Position numbers and translations under genes: made by a program
DNA from: an uncultured Ruminococcus sp.
GTDB lineage: Bacteria; Bacillota; Clostridia; Oscillospirales; Ruminococcaceae
Direction: 5' to 3'
DNA: 64,000 nt
Assembly: GCA_947178575.1 (NCBI GenBank)
Contig: CAMWYX010000008.1
Coordinates: forward strand, 1 to 64,000
Notes under the pieces: model-generated
Database searches by the model: none
What the model was told of the DNA's origin: nothing
What the model saw: the letters and a program-made list of their open reading frames with translations, nothing else
Shown: positions 19,248 through 28,744 of the stretch, in pieces
Numbering within the stretch: position 1 is the first letter of the stretch
How the letters are laid out: every line of letters begins with the position of its first letter

Positions 19248-19276
19248 TTGACAAATCGGAGGAAAGAGTATATAAT
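19248..19276 (+). promoter_or_regulatory. Sigma-A promoter of the amtB-pyrG-glnN operon
   Basis: TTGACA (19248-19253), a 17-bp spacer and TATAAT (19271-19276) match consensus perfectly. Transcription should start near 19283, just ahead of the ANTAR-type hairpin. A perfect core promoter fits control after initiation, by attenuation. Confidence 0.88.
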
Positions 19277-19287
19277 AGCATTGTAAA

Positions 19288-19340
19288 CAGCAAGGGCGCT
19301 GCGGATTGTTAAAACATTCTGTAGTTCCCTTTTTTATTTT
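19288..19340 (+). promoter_or_regulatory. ANTAR-type attenuator in the amtB leader
   Basis: CAGC-AAGGGC-GCTG (19288-19301) is a 4-bp hairpin with an A1/G4 hexaloop. From inside the loop, GGGCGCTGCGGA (19294-19305) pairs with TCTGTAGTTCCC (19318-19329) as a 12-position stem with one mismatch, followed by a long T tract. The recognition hairpin and the terminator are therefore mutually exclusive, exactly as in the gltB leader. The loops share the start AAGG. Confidence 0.78.
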
Positions 19341-19341
19341 T

Positions 19342-19424
19342 GTACAAAGATAAATATTATACACAATGGGGTGTATGATTTCCGGTGGCTGTAATTTTCC
19401 GGAATATCATATACCCCTTTGTAC
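19342..19424 (+). promoter_or_regulatory. Second structured leader element upstream of amtB
   Basis: GGGGTGTATGATTTCCGG (19368-19385) pairs with 19399-19417 almost perfectly (18 bp, one bulge). The flanking GTACAAAG (19342-19349) pairs with CTTTGTAC (19417-19424), closing an outer stem. It lies between the attenuator terminator and the amtB Shine-Dalgarno (19453-19459). Only three T follow the inner stem, so it is not a typical terminator. It could protect the 5' end or bind a regulator. I do not recognise it as a known riboswitch. Confidence 0.5.
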
Positions 19425-19466
19425 TTGTTTCCGGAACAGGTGCTCAATTCAAGGGAGGTAATTATC

Positions 19467-21290
19467 ATGGCAGAAATATCTCAGGAACTTATAGACGTTA
19501 TCGAAAGCGTCGCCGGTGCTAAGGTTTTCGGTGTATGGTTCTTGATAGCTGTATCGCTGGTGTTCTTTATGCAGGCTGGATTCGCAATGGTTGAAACCGG
19601 ATTCACACGGGCAAAGAATGCAGGAAACATAATCATGAAAAATCTTATGGACTTCTGTATAGGTACAGTGATGTTCATACTTATAGGATTCGGGCTTCTT
19701 CTCGGCGAGGACTGTATGGGTCTTATCGGAAAACCCGGTTTCGACATATTCACATCATACGACAATTTTGATTTTTCCAATTTTATATTCAACCTTGTTT
19801 TCTGTGCAACGACAGCTACAATCGTTTCCGGAGCTATGGCAGAAAGAACAAAATTTCTTTCATACTGCGTATATTCCGGAGTTATAAGCGCACTGATATA
19901 TCCGATTGAGGCACACTGGATTTGGAACTCTGACGGCTGGCTTTATCAGCTCGGATTTCATGATTTATCCGGTTCATGTGCAATTCACATGGTAGGCGGA
20001 ATTTCGGCTCTTGTAGGTGCTTCAATACTCGGGGCACGTATCGGAAAATTCACCAAAACAAAAAACGGAGAAATAAAAGTAAACGCTATCCCCGGTCATA
20101 ATCTCACAATCGGAGCACTGGGCGTGTTTATTCTCTGGTTCGGCTGGTACGGATTCAACCCTGCCGCTTCCCAGACAACAGAAATGCTCGGTTCAATCTT
20201 CCTTACAACAACTATAGCTCCTGCTATAGCAACAGTTGTGTGCATGGTGTTTACATGGCTCAAATACGGCAAACCTGATGTTTCGATGTGTCTCAACGCT
20301 TCCCTTGCCGGTCTGGTAGGAATCACAGCAGGCTGTGATGTTATGGACGCTTTCGGTGCGATAATGGTCGGCGTTGTTTCCGGACTTCTTGTATGCTTCG
20401 GCGTATGGTTCTTAGATTATGTACTTCATGTTGATGACCCCGTGGGAGCTGTTGCGGTTCACATGATGAACGGCTTGTGGGGAACAATAGCGGTAGGTCT
20501 TTTCGCTACAGATAAAGCTCCCGGATTTGCAATCGCTCAGGCAGGCGGAGCAAGCGGAATCGCCGGAAAAGGTCTTTTCTACGGTGGTGGGTTTGAACTT
20601 CTCGGAAAACAGCTTCTGGGCATTCTGGCAGTCGGTACATGGACAGCAGTCACAATGACAATAGTATTTTTCGTAATTAAAAAGACTATCGGTCTCCGTG
20701 CGACAGAACAGGAGGAAATCCTCGGACTTGACATAACAGAACACGGACTCGTCAGCTCTTATGCGGATTTTGCTCCGTCACTCGGCGATATTTCAATGCA
20801 GGGCTACACAAAGGACGATGCGAAATCGGTTCAGAAAGTTCCTGTAAACGAAGCCGTGGAAGTAAAAAATTATTCAGTTCCGAATGTTGACGGCACTCCG
20901 AAAATGACGAAAGTCGTTGCCGTATTCAAACAGCAGAAATTACAGGATTTCATTCAGGCAATGGAATCCATACAGATTACTGGAATCACTGTCACGAACG
21001 TTCTCGGCTGTGGTATGCAGAAAGGTCAGAAACAGAAATATTATCGTGGTGCTAAAATAGAAATGAATCTTCTGCCGAAAATAAAGGCTGAAATTGCAAT
21101 ATGTGCAGTTCCGGTTGACCGTGTTATAGATGCAGCACGTGCTTCGCTCTATACTGGAAACTACGGAGACGGAAAACTTTTCATCTATGACATTGAAAAC
21201 GTTATTAAAATCCGTACCGGCGAGGAAGGTTATGCGGCTTTGCAGGATTCGGAAGAAGAAAACAAAATTCTTATGGGAGCATCAAACTGA
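19467..21290 (+). CDS. amtB: Ammonium transporter fused to a PII signalling domain
   Basis: 607 aa. I chose ATG at 19467, with GGGAGGT 7 nt upstream; the longer frame from 19419 has no such site. Residues about 20-425 are an Amt/Mep/Rh channel of about 11 membrane helices with the paired pore histidines His174 (AIHMVGG) and His332 (AVHMMNG). After a linker of about 50 residues, the last about 115 residues form a PII domain (KMTKVVAVFKQQKL onward) whose T-loop has QKGQKQKYYRGAK. Tyr526, just before RGA, corresponds to the modifiable Tyr51 of GlnB/GlnK. Separate PII proteins normally plug AmtB from the cytoplasm; here the plug is tethered. First gene of an ANTAR-attenuated operon. Confidence 0.95.
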   Translation: MAEISQELIDVIESVAGAKVFGVWFLIAVSLVFFMQAGFAMVETGFTRAKNAGNIIMKNLMDFCIGTVMFILIGFGLLLGEDCMGLIGKPGFDIFTSYDNFDFSNFIFNLVFCATTATIVSGAMAERTKFLSYCVYSGVISALIYPIEAHWIWNSDGWLYQLGFHDLSGSCAIHMVGGISALVGASILGARIGKFTKTKNGEIKVNAIPGHNLTIGALGVFILWFGWYGFNPAASQTTEMLGSIFLTTTIAPAIATVVCMVFTWLKYGKPDVSMCLNASLAGLVGITAGCDVMDAFGAIMVGVVSGLLVCFGVWFLDYVLHVDDPVGAVAVHMMNGLWGTIAVGLFATDKAPGFAIAQAGGASGIAGKGLFYGGGFELLGKQLLGILAVGTWTAVTMTIVFFVIKKTIGLRATEQEEILGLDITEHGLVSSYADFAPSLGDISMQGYTKDDAKSVQKVPVNEAVEVKNYSVPNVDGTPKMTKVVAVFKQQKLQDFIQAMESIQITGITVTNVLGCGMQKGQKQKYYRGAKIEMNLLPKIKAEIAICAVPVDRVIDAARASLYTGNYGDGKLFIYDIENVIKIRTGEEGYAALQDSEEENKILMGASN

Positions 21291-22907
<1,617 letters not shown>

Positions 22908-22934
22908 TTTTAATACATAAGGAGAGATTTTACG

Positions 22935-25025
22935 ATGGAAAAAATTACTGATTACTTCGGCTCAATGGTATTTGACGACAGAGTTATGAAGGCTCGTCTT
23001 CCCGAAAAGGTTTATAACAGTCTAAAGGAAACTATCGACAAAGGAACTCCTCTTGATTCTTCCGTTGCAAATTCGGTGGCAGCCGCAATGAAAGACTGGG
23101 CAGTCGAAAAGGGCTGTACACACTATACGCATTGGTTTCAGCCTCTCACCGGTCTGACCGCCGAAAAACACGACAGCTTTATAACACCGTCTCCCGATGG
23201 TCGTGTACTTATGGAATTTTCCGGAAAAGAACTCGTAAAGGGCGAACCCGATGCCTCATCGTTCCCGTCCGGCGGACTCCGTGCGACTTTTGAAGCCCGT
23301 GGATATACGGCATGGGACCCTACATCATACGCATTCATCAAAGACGGCACACTTTATATTCCGACTGCTTTCTGTTCGTATACCGGAGAAGCTCTTGATA
23401 AAAAAGTTCCTCTCCTCCGTTCAATGGACGCTATCAACAGGCAGGCTTTACGTATACTCAGACTTTTCGGAAATGATAAAGTTCAGGTTGTAAAAACATC
23501 TGTAGGTCCTGAACAGGAATATTTCCTCGTTCCTGCCGAACTCTACGAACAGCGTAAAGACCTTATCATGAGCGGACGCACGCTTTTCGGTGCAATGCCT
23601 CCGAAAGGTCAGGAAATGGAAGACCATTATTTCGGCACTATCAAGCAGAAAGTTTCCGAATATATGGCTGACCTCGACAAAGAACTCTGGAAACTCGGAA
23701 TCCTTGCAAAGACAAAGCATAACGAAGTCGCTCCGGCACAGCACGAACTTGCTCCGATATACAGCACTACAAATATTGCTACCGACCACAATCAGCTTAC
23801 CATGGAAGTAATGCAGAAAGTCGCCAAGAAACACGGTCTTGTATGCCTGCTTCATGAAAAACCTTTTGCCGGTGTGAACGGTTCGGGAAAACACAACAAC
23901 TGGTCGATTTCAACAGATACCGGAGTAAATCTGCTTTCTCCCGGAGATACACCGCACGAAAACGCACAGTTCCTGCTGTTCCTCTCTGCTGTAATAAAGG
24001 CTGTTGACGATTATCAGGATTTGCTCCGTCTCTCGGTTGCAACAGCCGGAAACGACCACAGACTCGGTGCAAATGAAGCTCCTCCGGCTGTTATTTCGAT
24101 TTTCCTCGGCGATGAACTTACTGCCGTTCTGGACGCAATAGAAAATGATACACCTTACGGCGGAACTAAAAAAGAAAGAATGCAACTCGGCGTTGATGTT
24201 CTGCCAAAATTCCGCAAGGATACAACCGACCGCAACAGAACTTCTCCGTTTGCTTTCACCGGAAATAAATTTGAATTCCGTATGCTCGGCTCATCAAACA
24301 GTATTTCATGTGCAAATATTCATCTTAATGCTGCCGTTGCGGAAGTTCTCAGACAGTTCGCCGACGAACTTGAAAAAGCCGACGACTTCAACACGGCTCT
24401 CCACGAACTCATCAGGAGAACAATCAAGGAACACAAGAGAATAATATTCAACGGCAACGGCTACGACGATGCGTGGATTGCAGAAGCCGAAAAGCGTGGC
24501 CTGCTCAATCTCAAGACAACCGCCGATGCTATGCCGAAAATCTGCGACAAGAAAAACGTTGATATGCTTACGTCTCACGGAATATTCACAGAAGCCGAAA
24601 TTTATTCACGCTGTGATATAATGCTTGAAAACTATATCAAGGCAGTCAATATTGAAGCACTCACCATGATAGATATGGCACGCAAAGAAATAATTCCGGC
24701 TGTTTCAAGATTCACAGCAGATACTGCTTCGGCTGTAGCTTCAAAGTGCGGAGTCGTTTCTGTTGCCTGCAAATACGAAAAACGCCTTATAACAATGCTT
24801 TCAGACCTCACCGATGAAATGGACGAGGCAGCAAATGCTCTTGAGGGTGCTGTTGCAGAACTCAAAACAATTGACAACACTATCAAGGCTTCCGAGTTTG
24901 TACGTGACAGTATTCTTCCGAAAATGGATACCCTCCGTACCGCTGCCGATAAGGCGGAAACCGTAACGGCTGAGGATTACTGGCCGTTTCCGACATACGA
25001 CAAACTCCTTTTCGGAGTAAAATAA
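22935..25025 (+). CDS. glnN: Glutamine synthetase type III
   Basis: 696 aa. It forms glutamine from glutamate, ammonia and ATP. Length (about 700 aa) and the N-terminal region (FGSMVFDDRVMKARLP) are characteristic of GSIII, found in Bacteroides, Ruminococcus and cyanobacteria. Catalytic-region motifs are visible: GPEQEYFLV, HNEVAPAQHELAP, GVNGSGKHNNWS, GNDHRLGANEAPP and NRTSPFAFTGNKFEFR. In contrast to the GSI-like protein at 11559, the flap and substrate-binding segments look intact, so this is likely the working synthetase. ATG follows GGAGAG. Last gene of the amtB operon, with a strong terminator after it. Confidence 0.96.
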   Translation: MEKITDYFGSMVFDDRVMKARLPEKVYNSLKETIDKGTPLDSSVANSVAAAMKDWAVEKGCTHYTHWFQPLTGLTAEKHDSFITPSPDGRVLMEFSGKELVKGEPDASSFPSGGLRATFEARGYTAWDPTSYAFIKDGTLYIPTAFCSYTGEALDKKVPLLRSMDAINRQALRILRLFGNDKVQVVKTSVGPEQEYFLVPAELYEQRKDLIMSGRTLFGAMPPKGQEMEDHYFGTIKQKVSEYMADLDKELWKLGILAKTKHNEVAPAQHELAPIYSTTNIATDHNQLTMEVMQKVAKKHGLVCLLHEKPFAGVNGSGKHNNWSISTDTGVNLLSPGDTPHENAQFLLFLSAVIKAVDDYQDLLRLSVATAGNDHRLGANEAPPAVISIFLGDELTAVLDAIENDTPYGGTKKERMQLGVDVLPKFRKDTTDRNRTSPFAFTGNKFEFRMLGSSNSISCANIHLNAAVAEVLRQFADELEKADDFNTALHELIRRTIKEHKRIIFNGNGYDDAWIAEAEKRGLLNLKTTADAMPKICDKKNVDMLTSHGIFTEAEIYSRCDIMLENYIKAVNIEALTMIDMARKEIIPAVSRFTADTASAVASKCGVVSVACKYEKRLITMLSDLTDEMDEAANALEGAVAELKTIDNTIKASEFVRDSILPKMDTLRTAADKAETVTAEDYWPFPTYDKLLFGVK

Positions 25026-25100
25026 TAAGCCATCTACTTTTCTCCCCTGTCAGAAGCGGATTACATGAATTTCAGGTCTGCTTCTGACATATAAATATAT

Positions 25101-25130
25101 CGTCTCCGGAAAAATCCGGAGACGTTTTTA
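25101..25130 (+). terminator. Terminator of the amtB-pyrG-glnN operon
   Basis: CGTCTCCGG and CCGGAGACG form a perfect 9-bp stem with a 6-nt loop, followed by TTTTT, about 75 nt after the glnN stop. Confidence 0.92.
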
Positions 25131-25139
25131 TATCATGTT

Positions 25140-25197
25140 TTTTATCCTGTTCTCGGCAGAATACCCACACTTCTAAGCGAAGCAAAAGTGGGTGATG
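25140..25197 (+). mobile_element. Truncated IS605-type right end (relic-1 family)
   Basis: The hairpin CCCACACTTCTAAGCGAAGC to AAGTGGGT (25164-25193) resembles the right end of the relic at 990-1420. Upstream codons read RQNTHTSKRSKSG before TGA, similar to a TnpB tail. Only the last about 60 bp remain. Confidence 0.45.
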
Positions 25198-25218
25198 AAT
25201 GCTGTCTGAAAAAATATA

Positions 25219-25247
25219 TTGACAAATTAAATAAATTGTTGTATAAT
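25219..25247 (+). promoter_or_regulatory. Consensus sigma-A promoter upstream of hsdS
   Basis: TTGACA (25219-25224), 17-bp spacer and TATAAT (25242-25247). The transcript would begin near 25254 and carry the IS605-type end at 25267-25342 in its leader before the hsdS start at 25362. Confidence 0.75.
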
Positions 25248-25266
25248 AAGTCTGTACGCATAACTG

Positions 25267-25342
25267 CCTGATTTTTCAGGTGGAAACTTAAAGATAAATA
25301 TTATTATGAAGCCCCCATCTCTATAGGTTGGGGAGAGTTCAC
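25267..25342 (+). mobile_element. IS605-type right end (copy B)
   Basis: The segment begins TTTCAGGTGGAAACTTAA-like and ends with GAAGCCCCCATCT paired to AGGTTGGGG, then GTTCAC. It matches copy A (7801-7853, minus) and copy C (26501-26557). The hairpin is complete. No tnpA or tnpB is present. Confidence 0.55.
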
Positions 25343-25361
25343 AAAACGTGTGTGATTGGCT

Positions 25362-26456
25362 ATGGATATAACTCTACAAGATGTATGTGTTTACGTTAAA
25401 GGCAAAACTTCCGTAAAAAACTTGACAAATGAAAATTATATTTCTACTGAAAATATGTTGCCCAATAAAGCAGGAATTACTTCTGCAACAACATTACCTA
25501 CTATATCGAAAACTCAGATATATCAAAAAAATGATGTTTTAATATCGAACATTAGACCTTATTTTAAGAAAATATGGTATGCTAATAAAGACGGTGGTTG
25601 TTCCAATGATGTGCTTGTTCTTAGGGCAAAAGATGGTATAAATTCAAAATTTTTATATTATATTCTTTCTACTGAAGATTTTTTTGAATATGCAATGGCA
25701 ACGTCAAAGGGAACAAAAATGCCACGAGGGGATAAAACAGCGATAATGTCTTATATTGTTCCAAATTATGATATAGCTACTCAACAACGCATAGCCTCCA
25801 TACTGTCCGCACTCGACGACAAAATAGAACTCAATAACCGCATGAACAAAAACCTTGAGGAGCAGGCACAGGCTATTTTTAAAAGCTGGTTTGTGGATTT
25901 TGAGCCGTTCGGGGGCGTTATGCCTAACGATTGGAAAAAAGGAATATTATCTGATATTGCAGATATTATCAGTGGTAAAAGACCGTTTATAAAGCAAGTA
26001 GAAAGAACAGAAGAATTTTGTATTCCATTAGTTGGTGCTGCATCGGTTATTGGATATACAAATGAATTTAATCATAATGAAAAAATACTTGTAACAGGTA
26101 GAGTCGGAACTCACGGAGTAATTCAAAGATTTTGTTCACCATGTTGGACTTCAGATAATACACTTGTTGTAAAAAGCAATTACTATGAATATATTTATCA
26201 AATTTTACAATGTATAGATTATAAAGCGATAAACCGTGGTTCAACGCAACCTCTTATTACTCAAGGTGATTTAAAGAAAACAGTTATTTTAATACCAGAT
26301 ACTAAAACATTACTTGCATTTGAAAAAATTGTTGGTGGTTTGATGAATAAGACTACATTCAACAAAGTAGAAAATCAACGACTTTCCGCTGTCCGTGATA
26401 CCTTGCTCCCTAAGCTCATGAACGGCAAAATAGATGTATCAGAGGTAAAAATATAA
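25362..26456 (+). CDS. hsdS: Orphan type I restriction specificity subunit (HsdS)
   Basis: About 364 aa from ATG at 25362; no good Shine-Dalgarno is visible and an in-frame TTG lies at 25356. Two target-recognition domains are separated by a conserved coiled-coil spacer (QQRIASILSALDDKIELNNR) and closed by a second helix ending LLPKLMNGKIDVSEV. S subunits set the DNA target of HsdM/HsdR complexes, yet no hsdM or hsdR is nearby. The recognition domains are AT-rich while the spacer helices have the GC-richer codons of the neighbours, a mosaic expected from domain shuffling. The gene lies between two IS605-type ends in the same orientation, suggesting acquisition. The N-terminus may be slightly truncated. 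Confidence 0.85.
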   Translation: MDITLQDVCVYVKGKTSVKNLTNENYISTENMLPNKAGITSATTLPTISKTQIYQKNDVLISNIRPYFKKIWYANKDGGCSNDVLVLRAKDGINSKFLYYILSTEDFFEYAMATSKGTKMPRGDKTAIMSYIVPNYDIATQQRIASILSALDDKIELNNRMNKNLEEQAQAIFKSWFVDFEPFGGVMPNDWKKGILSDIADIISGKRPFIKQVERTEEFCIPLVGAASVIGYTNEFNHNEKILVTGRVGTHGVIQRFCSPCWTSDNTLVVKSNYYEYIYQILQCIDYKAINRGSTQPLITQGDLKKTVILIPDTKTLLAFEKIVGGLMNKTTFNKVENQRLSAVRDTLLPKLMNGKIDVSEVKI

Positions 26457-26460
26457 GAAA

Positions 26461-26557
26461 CTGTACCAACAGGCTAAAAACGTTTTAACAAATATAAATC
26501 TTCTTACGAAGCCCTCACCTTTTAGCACATTTACAGCATAGGTGGTGGCCAGTTCAC
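26461..26557 (+). mobile_element. IS605-type right end (copy C) with shared upstream motif
   Basis: It starts CTGTACCAACAGGCT directly after the hsdS stop. It continues to CTTCTTACGAAGCCCTCACCT, whose last part pairs with AGGTGGTGGC (26540-26549), and ends AGTTCAC. The last 55 bp match copies A and B. The first about 30 bp recur inverted at 36014-36043. Confidence 0.5.
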
Positions 26558-26654
26558 ACAAAGCATAATTTTTTCAGAATTATCACCAAAAATTTCCCGT
26601 GAATCATAGTTTCCGGATACAAAATCACAAATTTTCAGAAAAATTCAAAACTTC

Positions 26655-26683
26655 TTGAATTTTGCCGAAAAATGTGATATAAT
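26655..26683 (+). promoter_or_regulatory. Sigma-A promoter of the permease gene
   Basis: TTGAAT (26655-26660), 17-bp spacer and TATAAT (26678-26683), about 40 nt before the start codon. Confidence 0.8.
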
Positions 26684-26724
26684 ACAGAATTGGCAAAACT
26701 ATATTTAAGAAAGGGAGTAATTAT

Positions 26725-28077
26725 ATGCTATCCGCACAAATCTTTGCCGTCATAATATTCGTGGCAATGTTCCTGATGATTGTCCTCGATAAAATTGAAC
26801 GGCACATCGTAACTCTGGGCTGTGGTCTGCTCACGCTTATCGTCGTATTCGGTATCTGCATGAGAAACGGAAAAGCAGTCTGGGACACCCTCGCTCTCGG
26901 AAACTTCATAAAATCCGATTTCTGGTATCAGGTCACCGAAAGCGAAAGCAAGGGAATCAACTGGGCAACTATTATCTTCATAGCAGGAATGATGGTAATG
27001 GTAGAGGGAATGGCGAAAGCCGGTTTCTTCCGCTGGCTCTGCATGAAAATCGCATTCCTTGTAAAATGCAGAACTATCCCGATATTCATAACATTCATGC
27101 TGATGTCGGCTATACTTTCTATGTTCATAGACAGTATAACGGTAATCCTTTTCCTTGCCGCCGTAACTATCGAACTCGCACAGCTTCTTAAATTCAATCC
27201 TGTTCCTATGATTCTTTCTGAAATCTTCTGTGCGAACTTAGGCGGTTCGGCTACAATGTGCGGAGACCCGCCGAATATAATAGTAGGTACATCTCTTGGA
27301 TTCTCATTCTTTGATTTTCTTTCAAATACAGGAGTATGTGCCGGTATCTGCCTTATCTTTACCATAATATTCTTCTATCTGGTATTCAAAAAAGAACTTG
27401 CTCCGAAAGAAAACGAAACCATTGATATGTCAAAGCTACCGTCACCGTCATCTGCTATCACAAACAAGAAAGATTTCATAATAAGCTCGGTTATATTCGG
27501 ACTCGCTGTAATTCTTCTTGTTACTCACTCAATGACACATCTTACAGTTGCTACAATCGGACTTTTCATTGCCGTGATAACACTTGTAACTGCCGGAAAA
27601 AATGCTCTCGAACTCATTAAAAAAGTAGATTACAAAACTGTTCTTTTCTTCATAGGACTTTTCGTCGTAGTAGGCGGACTTGAAGAAACAGGAATACTTG
27701 AATACATAGCCGACTTTATCGGCGATATAAGCGGTGGAAACGCTCATGTCATGATTGCCATTATCCTTTGGGTATCAGCAGTTGCAAGTGCATTTGTTGA
27801 CAATATTCCGTTTGCTGCCACTATGGTCCCTGTTATCCAAAGTCTTGCGGTATCAACCGGAGTACCGATTGATACTCTTGCATGGACACTTTCAATCGGA
27901 ACGGATATAGGCGGTTCTGCAACACCTATCGGAGCGTCTGCAAACGTTGTCGGCACATCTGTTGCAGCCAAAAACGGCTATCCGGTAAGCTGGGGAAAAT
28001 ACTGTGCAAAGCTCGCTCCTGCAACTGTTATTGTTCTTGCCATTTCAACAGCTTATATATTCATGCGTTACTTATAA
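26725..28077 (+). CDS. ArsB/NhaD-superfamily (SLC13-like) permease
   Basis: 450 aa, about 11-12 membrane helices. Paired sequence hallmarks of the ion transporter superfamily are visible: NLGGSATMCGDPPNIIVGTS in the first half and TDIGGSATPIGASANVVGTS in the second, which form the re-entrant substrate loops. Members move sodium/protons, arsenite or organic anions; sequence alone does not tell which. There is no arsR or arsC nearby, so an arsenite role is not favoured. The start has GGGAG upstream and its own promoter. It is followed 17 nt later by a cytidylate-kinase-like gene, probably in one operon. Confidence 0.85.
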   Translation: MLSAQIFAVIIFVAMFLMIVLDKIERHIVTLGCGLLTLIVVFGICMRNGKAVWDTLALGNFIKSDFWYQVTESESKGINWATIIFIAGMMVMVEGMAKAGFFRWLCMKIAFLVKCRTIPIFITFMLMSAILSMFIDSITVILFLAAVTIELAQLLKFNPVPMILSEIFCANLGGSATMCGDPPNIIVGTSLGFSFFDFLSNTGVCAGICLIFTIIFFYLVFKKELAPKENETIDMSKLPSPSSAITNKKDFIISSVIFGLAVILLVTHSMTHLTVATIGLFIAVITLVTAGKNALELIKKVDYKTVLFFIGLFVVVGGLEETGILEYIADFIGDISGGNAHVMIAIILWVSAVASAFVDNIPFAATMVPVIQSLAVSTGVPIDTLAWTLSIGTDIGGSATPIGASANVVGTSVAAKNGYPVSWGKYCAKLAPATVIVLAISTAYIFMRYL

Positions 28078-28094
28078 TAAAGGAGGGTTCAAAA

Positions 28095-28688
28095 ATGTCA
28101 CAGATTATTATTTCAGTCGGAAGAGAATTCGGAAGCGGAGGACGTGTTATTGCTGAGGAACTCGCAAAACGTTTTGAACTTCCAATTTATGACCGTCATC
28201 TTATTACGGAAATTGCAAACAAAACCGGCATGACTGCTTCTGAAATAGAAAAACTTGATGAAGCGCCAAAATCCCGTCTCACATCACGGCGTGTACGTGG
28301 ATTCAGCAATTCCATCGAGGATAACATTGCAGAAATGCAGTTCAATTTCATACGTAAAAAAGCCGAAAGCGGTGAATCGTTTGTCGTTGTGGGACGCTGT
28401 TCCGAATCAAAACTCCGTGATTTTGACTGTCTCTGTTCGCTGTTTATCATAGGCGACATGGAATCCAAAATAAAACGTATCATGAAACTCTACGAAATGA
28501 ACGAACGTGATGCCGAAAACTTCATCGAACAGAAAGACAAGAAGCGTAAACGCTATCACAACTATCACGTAAAACTTCACTGGGGCGATTCACGTCTCTA
28601 TGACCTTACAGTCAACAGCTCACGCCTTGGAATTGAAAAAACAATCGATTATCTTGAAGATTATATAAAGGCAAGAATGGCTGGTTAA
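28095..28688 (+). CDS. Cytidylate kinase-like P-loop protein
   Basis: 197 aa. I chose ATG at 28095, preceded by AGGAGG; the longer open frame from 27882 overlaps the permease. A P-loop variant lies at the N-terminus (ISVGREFGSGGRVIAEELA), followed by LPIYDRHLI and a helical lid region rich in Lys/Arg (QKDKKRKRYHNYHV). These are traits of the cytidylate kinase-like family common in clostridia, which is distinct from true Cmk. The substrate is not established. It probably forms an operon with the upstream permease, although a functional link is not obvious. Confidence 0.85.
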   Translation: MSQIIISVGREFGSGGRVIAEELAKRFELPIYDRHLITEIANKTGMTASEIEKLDEAPKSRLTSRRVRGFSNSIEDNIAEMQFNFIRKKAESGESFVVVGRCSESKLRDFDCLCSLFIIGDMESKIKRIMKLYEMNERDAENFIEQKDKKRKRYHNYHVKLHWGDSRLYDLTVNSSRLGIEKTIDYLEDYIKARMAG

Positions 28689-28695
28689 AAAAATA

Positions 28696-28736
28696 AGCAC
28701 CATAGTATTAATGCAATACTACGGTGCTGTTTTTTA
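28696..28736. terminator. Bidirectional terminator between convergent genes
   Basis: AGCACCATAGTATT and AATACTACGGTGCT form a 14-bp stem with T-rich sequence on the plus side and A-rich sequence on the other. It serves the kinase-like gene and the convergent DUF2079 gene. Confidence 0.88.
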
Positions 28737-28744
28737 TTCAAAAA

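Noticed and set aside
19288-19340. Second A1/G4 hairpin to complete a canonical two-hairpin ANTAR target
   Set aside because: I could not find a convincing second hexaloop hairpin in either leader, so only one is claimed.
25362-26456. Phase-variable hsdS inversion system
   Set aside because: There is no second hsdS or partial S gene nearby and no invertase gene; the inverted repeat at 36014-36043 is outside coding sequence.
27882-28094. N-terminal extension of the cytidylate kinase-like protein
   Set aside because: It overlaps the permease coding region in another frame, and ATG at 28095 has an ideal AGGAGG site.
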